A stretch of DNA of 64,000 nucleotides from Pseudonocardia sp. MH-G8. GTDB lineage: Bacteria; Actinomycetota; Actinomycetes; Mycobacteriales; Pseudonocardiaceae. The stretch is from contig NZ_NKYF01000020.1 of NCBI RefSeq assembly GCF_002262885.1, positions 62,001 to 126,000 on the forward strand. Reading direction: 5' to 3'. Positions 50,996-59,652 of the stretch are shown here, piece by piece. Every line of letters starts with the position of its first letter. Position 1 is the stretch's first letter. The notes under the pieces were generated by a model. That model did no database searches, was not told the origin of the DNA, and saw nothing but the letters and a program-made list of their open reading frames with translations. The position numbers and the translations under genes are program-made.

Positions 50996-52434
50996 CGGAG
51001 GTCCTCCCTCGCGTCCGGGGCCCGGCGACGCAGCCGCGAGTGCCGGATCCCGTAGGTGAAGTACCAGACGAGCACGACGGCCACCCAGATCGCGAACACC
51101 ACGATCGTGATCGGCCGCAGGTCGATGATGATCCACAGGCAGCCCAGGATCGACAGGACCGGTGTGACCGGGTAGCCGGGCACGCGGAAGCCGCGCGGGA
51201 GGTCGGGCGCCGTGCGCCGCAGGACCATCACCCCGATGGAGACGACGAGGAACGCGACGAGGGTGCCGATGCTCGTCATCTCGGCGAGGAAGTTGATCGG
51301 CAGGAGCCCGGCCAGCAGGGCCACGGCCACGGCGACGACGACCGTGTTGTTCACCGGCGTGCTGGTGCGCGCGTTCACCTGCTGGAAGAACCGCGGCAGC
51401 AACCCGTCACGGCCGATCGCGAACAGGATGCGGGTCTGGCCGTAGATCGTCACCAGCGTCACGCTGAAGATCGAGATGATGGCGCCCGCCGCGAGCACGG
51501 TGCCCGGCCAGTCGGCGCCGACCACGTTCTGCAGGATGGCCGCGAGCCCGGCCTCCTGGCCCTCGAAGTCGGCCTGCGGCTGGGCGGCGACCGCCACCAG
51601 TGCCACCGCCACGTAGACCAGCGTGACGACGACCAGCGCCGAGAGGATCGCCAGCGGCATCGTCCGGCGGGGGTTCTTGACCTCCTCCCCCGCGGTCGAC
51701 ACGGCGTCGAGGCCGATGAAGGCGAAGAAGATGATGCCGGCCGCACCGGTGATGCCCGTGACCCCGAACGGCGCGAAGTCGGCGAAGTTGTCGCTGTTCC
51801 AGCCCGTGATGCCGATGACGACGAACATCACCAGCACGGCGATCTTGATGACGACCATGACCGCGTTGACGGTGGCCGACTCGCTCGCACCGCGCACCAG
51901 CAGCACCGCGCACACCGCCACCAGCACCACGGCGGGCAGGTTCAGCACCCCGCCGCCCTCGGGCGACTGGGACAGCGCGTCGGGGATCTGGAACCCGAAC
52001 AGGTTGCCCAGCAGCTGGTTGAGGTACTGCGACCAGCCGACCGCGACCGCGGCGGAGGACACGCCGTACTCGAGCAACAGGCACGCCGCGACGGCCATCG
52101 CGACCACCTCGCCGAGCGTCGCGTAGGCGTAGGAGTACGACGACCCCGACACCGGGACGGCGCTCGCGAGCTCCGCGTAGCAGACCGCGGTGAGCCCTGC
52201 GACGACGCCGGCGATCACGAACGACCAGACGACCGCAGGCCCCGCGACCGGCACGGCCTCGGTCAGGACGAAGAAGATGCCCGTCCCGATCGTGGCGCCG
52301 ACACCGATCATCGTCAGTGGGAAGAGCCCGATGGAGCGGGCGAGCTGGCCCCCGCCGTGGCCGTCGGCACCGGTCTCCGCGGCCATGTCCGCCACCGGCT
52401 TGCGCCGGAACGCCTGTTGCAGCAGCGTGGCCAT
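50992..52434 (-). CDS. APC-superfamily cationic amino-acid permease
   Basis: A 480-residue permease with 12 helices, resembling the CAT/YfnA subgroup. Helix 1 has MIGVGATIGTGIFFVLTEAVPVAGPAVVWSF (about 41-71), the unwound substrate-binding element; helix 6 has FFAFIGLDAVSTAGEEVKNPRR. ATG 52434 has GAGGAGGTGGC directly upstream, an excellent ribosome site. Imports an amino acid, probably cationic or branched chain. Confidence 0.9.
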   Translation of the reverse strand: MATLLQQAFRRKPVADMAAETGADGHGGGQLARSIGLFPLTMIGVGATIGTGIFFVLTEAVPVAGPAVVWSFVIAGVVAGLTAVCYAELASAVPVSGSSYSYAYATLGEVVAMAVAACLLLEYGVSSAAVAVGWSQYLNQLLGNLFGFQIPDALSQSPEGGGVLNLPAVVLVAVCAVLLVRGASESATVNAVMVVIKIAVLVMFVVIGITGWNSDNFADFAPFGVTGITGAAGIIFFAFIGLDAVSTAGEEVKNPRRTMPLAILSALVVVTLVYVAVALVAVAAQPQADFEGQEAGLAAILQNVVGADWPGTVLAAGAIISIFSVTLVTIYGQTRILFAIGRDGLLPRFFQQVNARTSTPVNNTVVVAVAVALLAGLLPINFLAEMTSIGTLVAFLVVSIGVMVLRRTAPDLPRGFRVPGYPVTPVLSILGCLWIIIDLRPITIVVFAIWVAVVLVWYFTYGIRHSRLRRRAPDAREDLR

Positions 52435-52480
52435 GCCACCTCCTCGGCTCCCGGACGGCGCTCCGACCTACCGGGCATCC

Positions 52481-52865
52481 TCCGCGCCCACGGCCGGTCC
52501 CGCACGGCCGAGCGCGAGCAGCCCGGCCGCACCGAGGACGCCACGGGAACGCTGTCCACCCGCGACCAGGCGAGCACCATCAGCGTGGCGAGGACCGAGC
52601 ACCCGACCATGAGCCGGCGCCCGCCCCACCGGTCGAGCCACCGTCCTGCCGGGACGGCGGCCAGCGCCGCTGCCAGCAGCGCCACGGTCTGCGCGCCGGT
52701 GATGACGGTCCGGTCGGCACCCAGCGCCTCCTGCATCGGCACCAGCAGGACGGCGAAGGCGTAGGTGAGAACCCCGTACCCCGCGGTCGCGCTGACCGCC
52801 AGCGCGGCCACCACACACCAGCGACGAGCCGGCAGCCGCACGGTGTGCAGGACCATGCCGATCAC
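52481..52865 (-). pseudogene. Truncated MFS transporter remnant
   Basis: The reading starts like an intact MFS protein: RWCVVAALAVSATAGYGVLTYAFAVLLVPMQEALGA, then the helix 2-3 motif AGRWLDRWGGRRLMVG and VLATLMVLAWSRVDSVP. After about 100 residues (near 52555) the frame loses similarity and continues into the permease upstream region; two frames continue briefly (GLLALGRAGPAV) before a stop at 52468. Only three helices of the expected 12 remain. Probably a deletion remnant. Confidence 0.65.
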
Positions 52866-52928
52866 GGTAGCCCGCCGCCGGGCGGGCGGGAGTCGGACGT
52901 CTCACAGCCCCGGTGTCGATGTGATCAA

Positions 52929-53081
52929 GGGCGTCCCCGGCGCGTCGGCAACGCCGCGGTCCCGGCGATCGCGAGCCCGCCGGTCAGGAAGGCGCCGCGG
53001 TGGCGGGTCAGCCAGGCCTGCGGGCTGCGCTCGTGCGCCTCGTCGTCGAACTCGCCGTGGGCGCCGAGGTCACGGGGCAGC
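52929..53081 (-). other. Possible membrane-protein fragment without a start
   Basis: The minus strand encodes EFDDEAHERSPQAWLTRHRG then AFLTGGLAIAGTAALPTRRG before a stop at about 52929, i.e. a short acidic segment and one hydrophobic helix. It has no nearby start codon and is bordered by two other fragments. Real coding origin is uncertain; it may be a decayed small membrane protein. Confidence 0.3.
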
Positions 53082-53130
53082 GGTTCCCAGGTGTTCGCGC
53101 GACGCGGCGGCGGGTCGTGCTGCGGATCCT

Positions 53131-53391
53131 GCCGCCCTGGGCGACGAGCCCGCGCTGGTGGTCTTCCCGCCCGCCGCCGACCACCCGCGCTGGCTGCGCA
53201 CCTCGCTCGGCCACCGGGCGATCGGCGTCGTCTACCACCCCGAACGGGAGCGCCGGGGAAACTACGTGCCCTCCACGCTGGGCGACCGCTACGACGCGCT
53301 GCTCTGGTTCGGCGAGACCACCGCCCTGGAGCCGCTGCGTCCCGAGCCGGCCGACGACCCGGAGCCCGAGACCGCGCCCAGCGGGGAGTGA
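53131..53391 (+). pseudogene. C-terminal remnant of an erythromycin-esterase-family protein
   Basis: About 85 residues match the end of erythromycin-esterase proteins: LVVFPPAADHPRWLRTSLGH, RAIGVVYHPERERRGNYVPS and LGDRYDALLWFGETTALEPL, stopping at 53391. No start or upstream domain (about 300 residues, with the catalytic His/Glu) is present in any frame. Nothing recognisable joins it at 53082-53130. Confidence 0.7.
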
Positions 53392-53395
53392 GACG

Positions 53396-54367
53396 TCATG
53401 CCGGCGGCGTCCGGGGCAAGCCGGGCGGGTTGACCTGCGAGTCGGCGACCGCTTCCTCGGTGAGGTTCCACCGGCCGAGCACCTCTCCGTACCGCCCGGA
53501 CTCGATCACGGCGTCCAGCGCGGCGTGGAGCGCACCGACGAGCCCGTTGTCCTTGCGGGTCATGGCGGCGATCTCGGCGGTCACGTCTCCACCACCGGAG
53601 ACCGAGCCCGCGATCCTGGTCGTGCCGCTGACGGCCACGTGATAGGCGAGCGACGGGTGGGGCCCGAAGTAGGCGTCGATCCGCCCGGAGTCCAGCGCCA
53701 GGTAGTAGTCGCCGGCGTTCTGGTAGTACAGGAACTCGACCGGCGCGAGCCCGGCAGCGCGGTTCTGCTCGTCCCAGCGCAGCAGGATCTGCTCCTGGTT
53801 GGTCCCCGAGCCCACCGAGACCCGCAACCCGGCGACGTCGGCGGGGCCGGTGATCTGCTGCACGGGCGAGTCCACCGGCACCTCGAACGAGACGGTGTCC
53901 ACCCGGTAGGTGGCGAAGTCGTACTTGTCCTTGCGCTCCTCGGTGACGGTGACGTTCGAGAGCCCGGCGTCGTACTGCCCGGACTCGACCGCGAGGAACA
54001 GGTTCTCCCACGAGGTGGGCTCCAGCCGCAGCTCGAGACCGAGCACGTCGGCCACGAGCTGGGCGATGTCGGGTTCGACGCCGATCACGGTGGTGTCGTC
54101 GTCGGCGCGGAAGGACAGCGGCGGGTTGCCCTGGCCGGTGGTGCCGACGACGAGCGTGCCGCGTTCCCGGATCTCCGCAGGCACCGTGGCCGCGATCGCG
54201 TCCACCCGCTCTGCGCGCACGCGGTCCTGCTCGGCGCTGGTGTTCACGGTCGCACCGGGCGGCGCCGCGGGGCGGGCGATCTGGTCCGGATCGGGCCCGG
54301 AGCAGGCGACGGCGGCCAGCAGCAGCAGCGCCGCCAGCGGCCGCAGTCGGTTCACGAAGGTCGACAC
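53396..54367 (-). CDS. Amino-acid-type ABC transporter substrate-binding lipoprotein
   Basis: A 323-residue solute-binding protein of the polar-amino-acid (family 3) type. Lipoprotein signal with AAVACSG, Cys22. The mature domain includes RGTLVVGTTGQGNPPLSFRADDDTTVIGVEPDIAQLVADVLGLEL, LSNVTVTEERKDKYDFATYRVDTVSFEVP and LRVSVGSGTNQEQIL, typical of the cystine/glutamine subgroup. GTG 54367 follows GGAGGCAC; an in-frame GTG at 54400 would put 11 more residues before the signal. Last gene of the putative organosulfur operon. Ligand unknown. Confidence 0.85.
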   Translation of the reverse strand: MSTFVNRLRPLAALLLLAAVACSGPDPDQIARPAAPPGATVNTSAEQDRVRAERVDAIAATVPAEIRERGTLVVGTTGQGNPPLSFRADDDTTVIGVEPDIAQLVADVLGLELRLEPTSWENLFLAVESGQYDAGLSNVTVTEERKDKYDFATYRVDTVSFEVPVDSPVQQITGPADVAGLRVSVGSGTNQEQILLRWDEQNRAAGLAPVEFLYYQNAGDYYLALDSGRIDAYFGPHPSLAYHVAVSGTTRIAGSVSGGGDVTAEIAAMTRKDNGLVGALHAALDAVIESGRYGEVLGRWNLTEEAVADSQVNPPGLPRTPPA

Positions 54368-54396
54368 GGTGTGCCTCCGATGCAGGGTGGGTGGGT

Positions 54397-55160
<764 letters not shown>

Positions 55161-55164
<4 letters not shown>

Positions 55165-56108
55165 GACGCCCACCCCGTCAGCGCGCGCAACGACCTGCGA
55201 AGGCGCTGGACCGGGGTCGGGGGCAGGGTCCGCAGGGCACCCCGGGCGTAGAAGCGCTCGACGTAGAACTGCGCGATGGACATGACGGTGGTCAGCGCCA
55301 GGTACCAGATCGCGGCGACCAGGAGCAGCGGGATCACGCGCCCGTTGCGCGTGTAGATCACCTGTACCTGGTAGAACAATTCCGACAGCGCCATGATGTA
55401 GACCACCGATGTGCCCTTGACCAGGCCGATCAGTTCGTTGCCCGCCGTCGGCACGATCGTGCGCATCGCCTGTGGGATCAGGATCCGCCGCAGCTGGCGC
55501 AGCTTCGGGATCCCCAGCGCGGCCGCCGCCTCCAGCTGGCCCTGGTCCACCGACAGGAACCCGGCGCGCACCACCTCCGCCGCATAGGCGGCCTGGTGCA
55601 GCGCGAGGCCGAGCACCGCTGCCGTCACCGGACCGATCAGGTCCATCGTCTCGAACTCGACGAACGTCGGGCCGAACGGGACACCGATCCCGATCGACCG
55701 GTAGAGCAGCGCCAGGTTGTACCAGAACAGCAGTTGCAGGATCAGCGGGACCGAGCGGAAGATCCAGATGTAGGCCCAGCTCACCGCGCGCAGGAGCGGG
55801 TTGTCCGACAGCCGCATCAGCGCGAGCAGCGTGCCGAGCACGAACCCGACCACGATGCCGAGGGCCGTGAGTTGCAGCGTCAGGGCCACCGACCGCAGGA
55901 TCGACGGGGCGAAGAGGTACTCCCCCACGGTCGGCCAGTCCCACGCCGGGTTGGTCACCAGCGCGTTCACCGCCATCGCGACCAGCACGGCGACGACGAC
56001 GGAGGCCACCCAGCGCCACGGGCGCCGGGCGGGCACCACGGTCAGCTCCTCGCCCGGACCCGAAGGGACCGACACCGGGGAGGGTGCGGTGGTGTCGGAC
56101 GTGGTCAC
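55161..56108 (-). CDS. Amino-acid ABC transporter permease
   Basis: A 315-residue His/Glu/Gln-type permease with about six helices after a 30-residue disordered N terminus. RSVALTLQLTALGIVVGFVLGTLLALMRLSDNPLLRAVSWAYIWIFRSVPLILQLLFW (about 70-128) and the coupling motif EAAAALGIPKLRQLRRILIPQAMRTIVPTAGNELIGLVKGTSVVYIM are characteristic. A single permease subunit suggests a homodimer. It overlaps both neighbours by 4 nt. Confidence 0.9.
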
Positions 56109-56590
56109 TGCCTGATCTCCTTCTCGAAGGGGTGGGGCCCGATCTGCTCGGCCGGGAGCCGCGGGTCGTAGAGCGGCGTGTAACCACTGGCGAGATAGAG
56201 ACCCTTCGCCTCCGGCTGGCGCGGCCCCGTCGTGAGGTAGATGCGCCGGTAGCCGCGCACGGAGATCTCGCGCTCCAGCTCGGCCAGCACCCGCCGGGCC
56301 AGGCCCTGGCGGCGGTGGGCCGAACCGGTCCAGATGCGCTTCAGCTCGGCCGTCCGCTCGTCGAACCGCCGGAACGCGCCACCGGCCACCGGCACACCGG
56401 CGAGCAGCAGGAGCAGCAGCCCGCCATCGGGAGGGCCGAACTCCGCCGCGCCCCGCCGGGCCTCCGCCCGCAGGTCGCCCAGCGTGTGGCCGTAACGCGC
56501 CGTGTACTCGCGGTCGAGCTCGACCAGCAGCGGCTGCACGAGGGGGGCGGTGTAGGCGACCAGCCGGACATCGAGCGCCGGGGCACTCAT
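56105..56590 (-). CDS. GNAT N-acetyltransferase (SnaA/YxeL-like)
   Basis: A 161-residue GNAT. Acetyl-CoA motif RRQGLARRVLAELEREISVRGYRRIYLTTGPRQPEAKGLYLASGYTPL (about 93-140) follows the beta4 strand AELKRIWT. Family members acetylate a small-molecule amino group; in Bacillus, analogous enzymes (SnaA/SnaB) acetylate S-(2-succino)cysteine before oxidation. Here it is coupled to an amino-acid-type transporter and lies opposite two flavin monooxygenases, making a modified-cysteine substrate attractive but unproven. ATG 56590 has GGAGGT upstream. Confidence 0.85.
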   Translation of the reverse strand: MSAPALDVRLVAYTAPLVQPLLVELDREYTARYGHTLGDLRAEARRGAAEFGPPDGGLLLLLLAGVPVAGGAFRRFDERTAELKRIWTGSAHRRQGLARRVLAELEREISVRGYRRIYLTTGPRQPEAKGLYLASGYTPLYDPRLPAEQIGPHPFEKEIRQ

Positions 56591-56668
56591 CGCAGAACCT
56601 CCAGGAACGCCGCTCGCAGCAGCGCAGGGGGGGCAGGACGGACCGGCCACCTCGCAGGCGGACGGCTC

Positions 56669-56782
56669 TTACGCGGCGCTGCGACAGAGCGCGGTCTGCG
56701 TGCGGCACAGGTCGACGTGCCTGCGCCGCGTCCCGGCCGTTCGTGGCCTGGCCGGCGTCCTGGTGCGCACGAGTTCTCCCAT
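56669..56782 (-). CDS. HVDL-type regulatory leader peptide (cysteine/sulfur-linked)
   Basis: A 37-residue ORF beginning MGELVRTRTPARPRTAG and containing RRRHVDLCRTQTALCRSAA before TAA. The R-R-H-V-D-L-x-R-xx-x-A-L-C signature is that of actinobacterial putative leader peptides found upstream of sulfur-assimilation operons. Cys codons at positions 26 and 33 (HVDLC, TALC) would respond to cysteine-tRNA charging. A good ribosome site (CCAGGAGTG, minus strand) precedes the ATG. The GNAT-ABC genes follow 78 nt later, room for an attenuator that I could not draw unambiguously. Confidence 0.75.
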   Translation of the reverse strand: MGELVRTRTPARPRTAGTRRRHVDLCRTQTALCRSAA

Positions 56783-56804
56783 CACTCCTGGCGTGAGAAT
56801 GCAA

Positions 56805-56833
56805 CGATAAGATGCTGTGCGACCAATCCGCAA
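56805..56833 (-). promoter_or_regulatory. Possible promoter for the leader peptide and GNAT-ABC operon
   Basis: On the minus strand TTGCGG (56828-56833) and TTATCG (56805-56810) are spaced 17 nt and lie 22 nt before the leader ATG at 56782. Both hexamers are imperfect. Confidence 0.35.
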
Positions 56834-57020
56834 CCCCACCGAATTGACCGGACATATTCCACGGAAATGGCCGCCAGAACGGCATCGACACCCTGCCGTG
56901 ACGCAGACCACGCCGCCTTGTGAGGACGCCGCGACCTGCATACCGTTGCCCCGGTAGTCGATGCCACGACAACTGGTCGACGTTTCGTCAAACTTGCGCA
57001 GATGCCCAGCGCACGCCGTC

Positions 57021-57041
57021 AGGATTGAATGCTGCAATCCT
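57021..57041. promoter_or_regulatory. Palindrome before the flavin monooxygenase genes
   Basis: AGGATTG-AATGCTG-CAATCCT, a perfect 7-bp inverted repeat with a 7-nt spacer, 27 nt before the ATG at 57069. Could be an operator or small hairpin. The rest of the region 56834-57020 is relatively AT-rich for the window and I see no other strong element. Confidence 0.5.
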
Positions 57042-57068
57042 GCTCGAGCTTCGACGGAAAGGCACTCC

Positions 57069-58286
57069 ATGTTCTCGGAACTGCACCTCGCGGTCGCACT
57101 CGACGGGGCGGGATGGCACCCCGCTGCGTGGCGGGAACCCACCGCACGGCCCCGCGAGCTGTTCTCCCCGCGCTACTGGGCCGATCTGGTCGCCACGGCC
57201 GAGCGCGGGCTGCTCGACCTCGTCACGATCGACGACTCGCTCGCCCTGCAGACGCATCGGTCGTGGGCTCCCGACGAGCGCGTCGACGAGGTGCGCGGGC
57301 GGCTCGACGCGCTGCTCGTCACCTCCTTCGTCGCGCCGCTGACCACTCGCATCGGCCTCGTCCCCACCGTCACGACCACCCACACCGAGCCGTTCCACGT
57401 CGCGAAGGCGCTCGCCACGCTCGACCACACCTCGCTCGGCCGCGCCGGCTGGCAGGTGCGGGTGTCCGCCCGGCCGGCCGAAGCGGCCCATTTCGGTCGC
57501 CGTGACCTGCCGCAGTACGACCCCTCCGACCTCGGCGACGGAATGCCGCCCGCGCTGTCCGACCTGTTCGCCGAGGCAGGCGACGTGATCGAGGTCGTGC
57601 GCCGGCTCTGGGACTCCTGGGAGGACGACGCCGAGATCCGCGACGTCGCCACCCGCCGGTTCGTCGACCGGGCGAAGGTGCACCACATCGACTTCGCGGG
57701 CCGGTTCTTCTCCGTGCGCGGGCCGTCGATCACCCCGCGCCCCCCGCAGGGTCAGCCGGTGGTCGGGCTGCTGGCGCACCGCCGCGAACCCTACGACCTG
57801 GCGGCGCGGGGCGCCGACCTGGTCTTCGTCACCCCGACACCGGCACACGGTGCGGAAGCCGTGCTCGCCGACGTGGCGCGCGCCGCCACCGGCGCCGGCC
57901 GCACCGGCGAGCCGCTGCACGTCTACGCCGACGTCGTGGTCGCGCTCGACGGCCCTGGTGAACCGGGCGCGGCCCGGCTGCGCCGCCTCGACGACGCCGC
58001 GGGCGAGCCCTACACGTCGGACACCACCGTGTTCGCCGGCTCCGCCCCGGAGCTGGCCGACCTCCTGGCGTCCTGGCACGGACTGGGCTACCGCGGCGCA
58101 CGCCTACGACCCGCCACGCTCCCCGACGACCTCGACCGGATCGTCGAGGACCTCGTGCCCGAGCTGCGACGACGCGGCCTGTTCCGCACGGCCTACCCGG
58201 AGGACTCCTCCCTGCGCGGGCTGCTGGGCCTGCCGATCACCGTCCCCAACCGCTACGCCGCCGGCGTCGGAGAGGCGACCGCATGA
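57069..58286 (+). CDS. LLM-class flavin-dependent monooxygenase (first of pair)
   Basis: A 405-residue luciferase-like TIM-barrel protein. Early ELHLAVALDGAGWHPAAWR, RYWADLVATAERGLLDLVTIDD (about 37-58), TRIGLVPTVTTTHTEPFHVAKALATLDHTSLGRAGWQV (about 96-134), and RPPQGQPVVGLL agree with the NtaA/SnaA/DszA group. FMNH2 for such enzymes comes from a separate reductase; none is nearby. ATG 57069 follows GGAAAGGC. The stop overlaps the second monooxygenase by 4 nt (ATGA). Confidence 0.83.
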   Translation: MFSELHLAVALDGAGWHPAAWREPTARPRELFSPRYWADLVATAERGLLDLVTIDDSLALQTHRSWAPDERVDEVRGRLDALLVTSFVAPLTTRIGLVPTVTTTHTEPFHVAKALATLDHTSLGRAGWQVRVSARPAEAAHFGRRDLPQYDPSDLGDGMPPALSDLFAEAGDVIEVVRRLWDSWEDDAEIRDVATRRFVDRAKVHHIDFAGRFFSVRGPSITPRPPQGQPVVGLLAHRREPYDLAARGADLVFVTPTPAHGAEAVLADVARAATGAGRTGEPLHVYADVVVALDGPGEPGAARLRRLDDAAGEPYTSDTTVFAGSAPELADLLASWHGLGYRGARLRPATLPDDLDRIVEDLVPELRRRGLFRTAYPEDSSLRGLLGLPITVPNRYAAGVGEATA

Positions 58287-59641
58287 GTCCCCGCAAGCAG
58301 ATCATCCTCGGCGCCTACCTCGGCGGGGTGAACCACCACACGGCCTGGTGGCGCCCGGACGCCGGCAGCCAGATCGACTTCTCCACCTTCGCGCACACCG
58401 CGCGCACCGCCGAGCGGGGCAAGTTCGACTTCTTCTTCCTCGCCGAGGGACTCGCTCTGCGCGAACGTGCCGGGCAGATCTTCGACCAGGACATCGTCGG
58501 GCGACCCGACACCCTGCCGGTACTCACCTCGCTCGCGGCCGTCACCACCCACCTCGGGCTCGCCGGCACGATCAACGCCACCTTCAACGAGCCCTACGAG
58601 CTGGCCCGCCAGCTCGCGACCCTCGACCACCTCTCCGGCGGCCGCGCCGCCTGGAACGTCGTCACCTCGTTCGACGCGTTCACCGGGCAGAACTTCCGCC
58701 GGGGCGGATTCCTCGACCGCGCGCAGCGCTACGAGCGCGCCGCGGAGATGATCGAGGCCTTGCGCACCCTGTGGGCCTCGTGGGACGACGCCGACCTCGT
58801 CGCCGACGCGACCGCCGGCCGGTTCCTGGGCCGCCGCGACGCCGGCGCGTTCGCGATCAGCGGCAGCCAGTTCGACATCCGCGGCCGGTTCACCGTGCCC
58901 CGCAGCCCCCAGGGCCGCCCGGTCATCCTGCAGGCGGGTGTCTCCCCCGAAGGCCGCGACTTCGCCGCGACGCACTCCGACGCGATCTTCTCGCCGTACG
59001 GGAGGATGCCCGAGGCCGCCGAGTTCTATCGCGACGTCAAGGCCCGGGCCGCGCGGTTCGGGCGCGCCCCGGAAGCGGTGAAGATCCTGCCGTCGGCGAG
59101 CTTCGTGCTCGGCGACACCGAGGCCGAGGCGCGTGAGCGGTACGAGCACCTGCGGCGCGAGCAGATCACCGGGAAGACCGCGCAGATCCTGCTGGAGCAG
59201 GTCTGGAACCGGGACCTGTCGGCCTACGACCCGGACGGTCCGCTCCCCGACGTCGAACCCGACCCCGACGCCCCGCCGATCATCCAGGGCCGCGCTCTCG
59301 TCCACCAGGACCGCGTTGCCACGGTGACCCGGTGGCGCGAGATCGCCGAGTCGAAGAAGCTCAGCCTGCGCGAGCTCGTGATCGACCAGTTCGAGCGCGG
59401 CCCGTTCGTCGGCACGCCCACGCAGGTGGCACAGCAAATTGACGACTTCGTCCAGAACGACGGCTCCGATGGGCTGATCATCGGCTCACACCTGGTGCCG
59501 TGGGGCCTCGACGAGTTCGTCGACCGGGTCGTCCCGCTCCTGCAGGAGCGCGGCTCGCTGCGCGCCGAGTACACGGGCACGACCCTGCGCGACAACCTCG
59601 GCCTCCCGGCACTGCCACGCGCATCCGGGCGACCGGCCTGA
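58283..59641 (+). CDS. NtaA/SnaA/DszA-family FMN-dependent monooxygenase (second of pair)
   Basis: A 452-residue luciferase-fold protein. Landmarks: ILGAYLGGVNHHTAWWRPDA (about 8-27), FDFFFLAEGLALRE (about 49-62), LAGTINATFNEPYELARQLATLDHLSGGRAAWNVVTSFD (about 93-131), and SPQGRPVILQAGVSPEGRDFAATHSDAIFS. The family includes DszA, NtaA and the Bacillus YxeK/CmoO-type oxygenases of S-substituted cysteine salvage. It is larger and better conserved than its partner and is likely the main catalyst. Confidence 0.88.
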   Translation: MSPRKQIILGAYLGGVNHHTAWWRPDAGSQIDFSTFAHTARTAERGKFDFFFLAEGLALRERAGQIFDQDIVGRPDTLPVLTSLAAVTTHLGLAGTINATFNEPYELARQLATLDHLSGGRAAWNVVTSFDAFTGQNFRRGGFLDRAQRYERAAEMIEALRTLWASWDDADLVADATAGRFLGRRDAGAFAISGSQFDIRGRFTVPRSPQGRPVILQAGVSPEGRDFAATHSDAIFSPYGRMPEAAEFYRDVKARAARFGRAPEAVKILPSASFVLGDTEAEARERYEHLRREQITGKTAQILLEQVWNRDLSAYDPDGPLPDVEPDPDAPPIIQGRALVHQDRVATVTRWREIAESKKLSLRELVIDQFERGPFVGTPTQVAQQIDDFVQNDGSDGLIIGSHLVPWGLDEFVDRVVPLLQERGSLRAEYTGTTLRDNLGLPALPRASGRPA

Positions 59642-59652
59642 CCCACCGGCGT

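Noticed and set aside
47042-51055. A 1337-codon open frame overlapping the glycosidase and MFS genes
   Set aside because: Composition is Arg/Ala/Gly repeats, and it lies out of frame with two recognisable genes.
52314-52865. An intact 183-residue MFS-type protein
   Set aside because: The last 80 residues lack membrane character and run into the permease gene. Only about three helices of twelve exist.
56961-57068. A second leader peptide before the monooxygenases (stretch with RIECCNPARAS in frame)
   Set aside because: It has Cys-Cys but no HVDL signature or ribosome site, and is in frame with the monooxygenase, so it is just untranslated upstream sequence.
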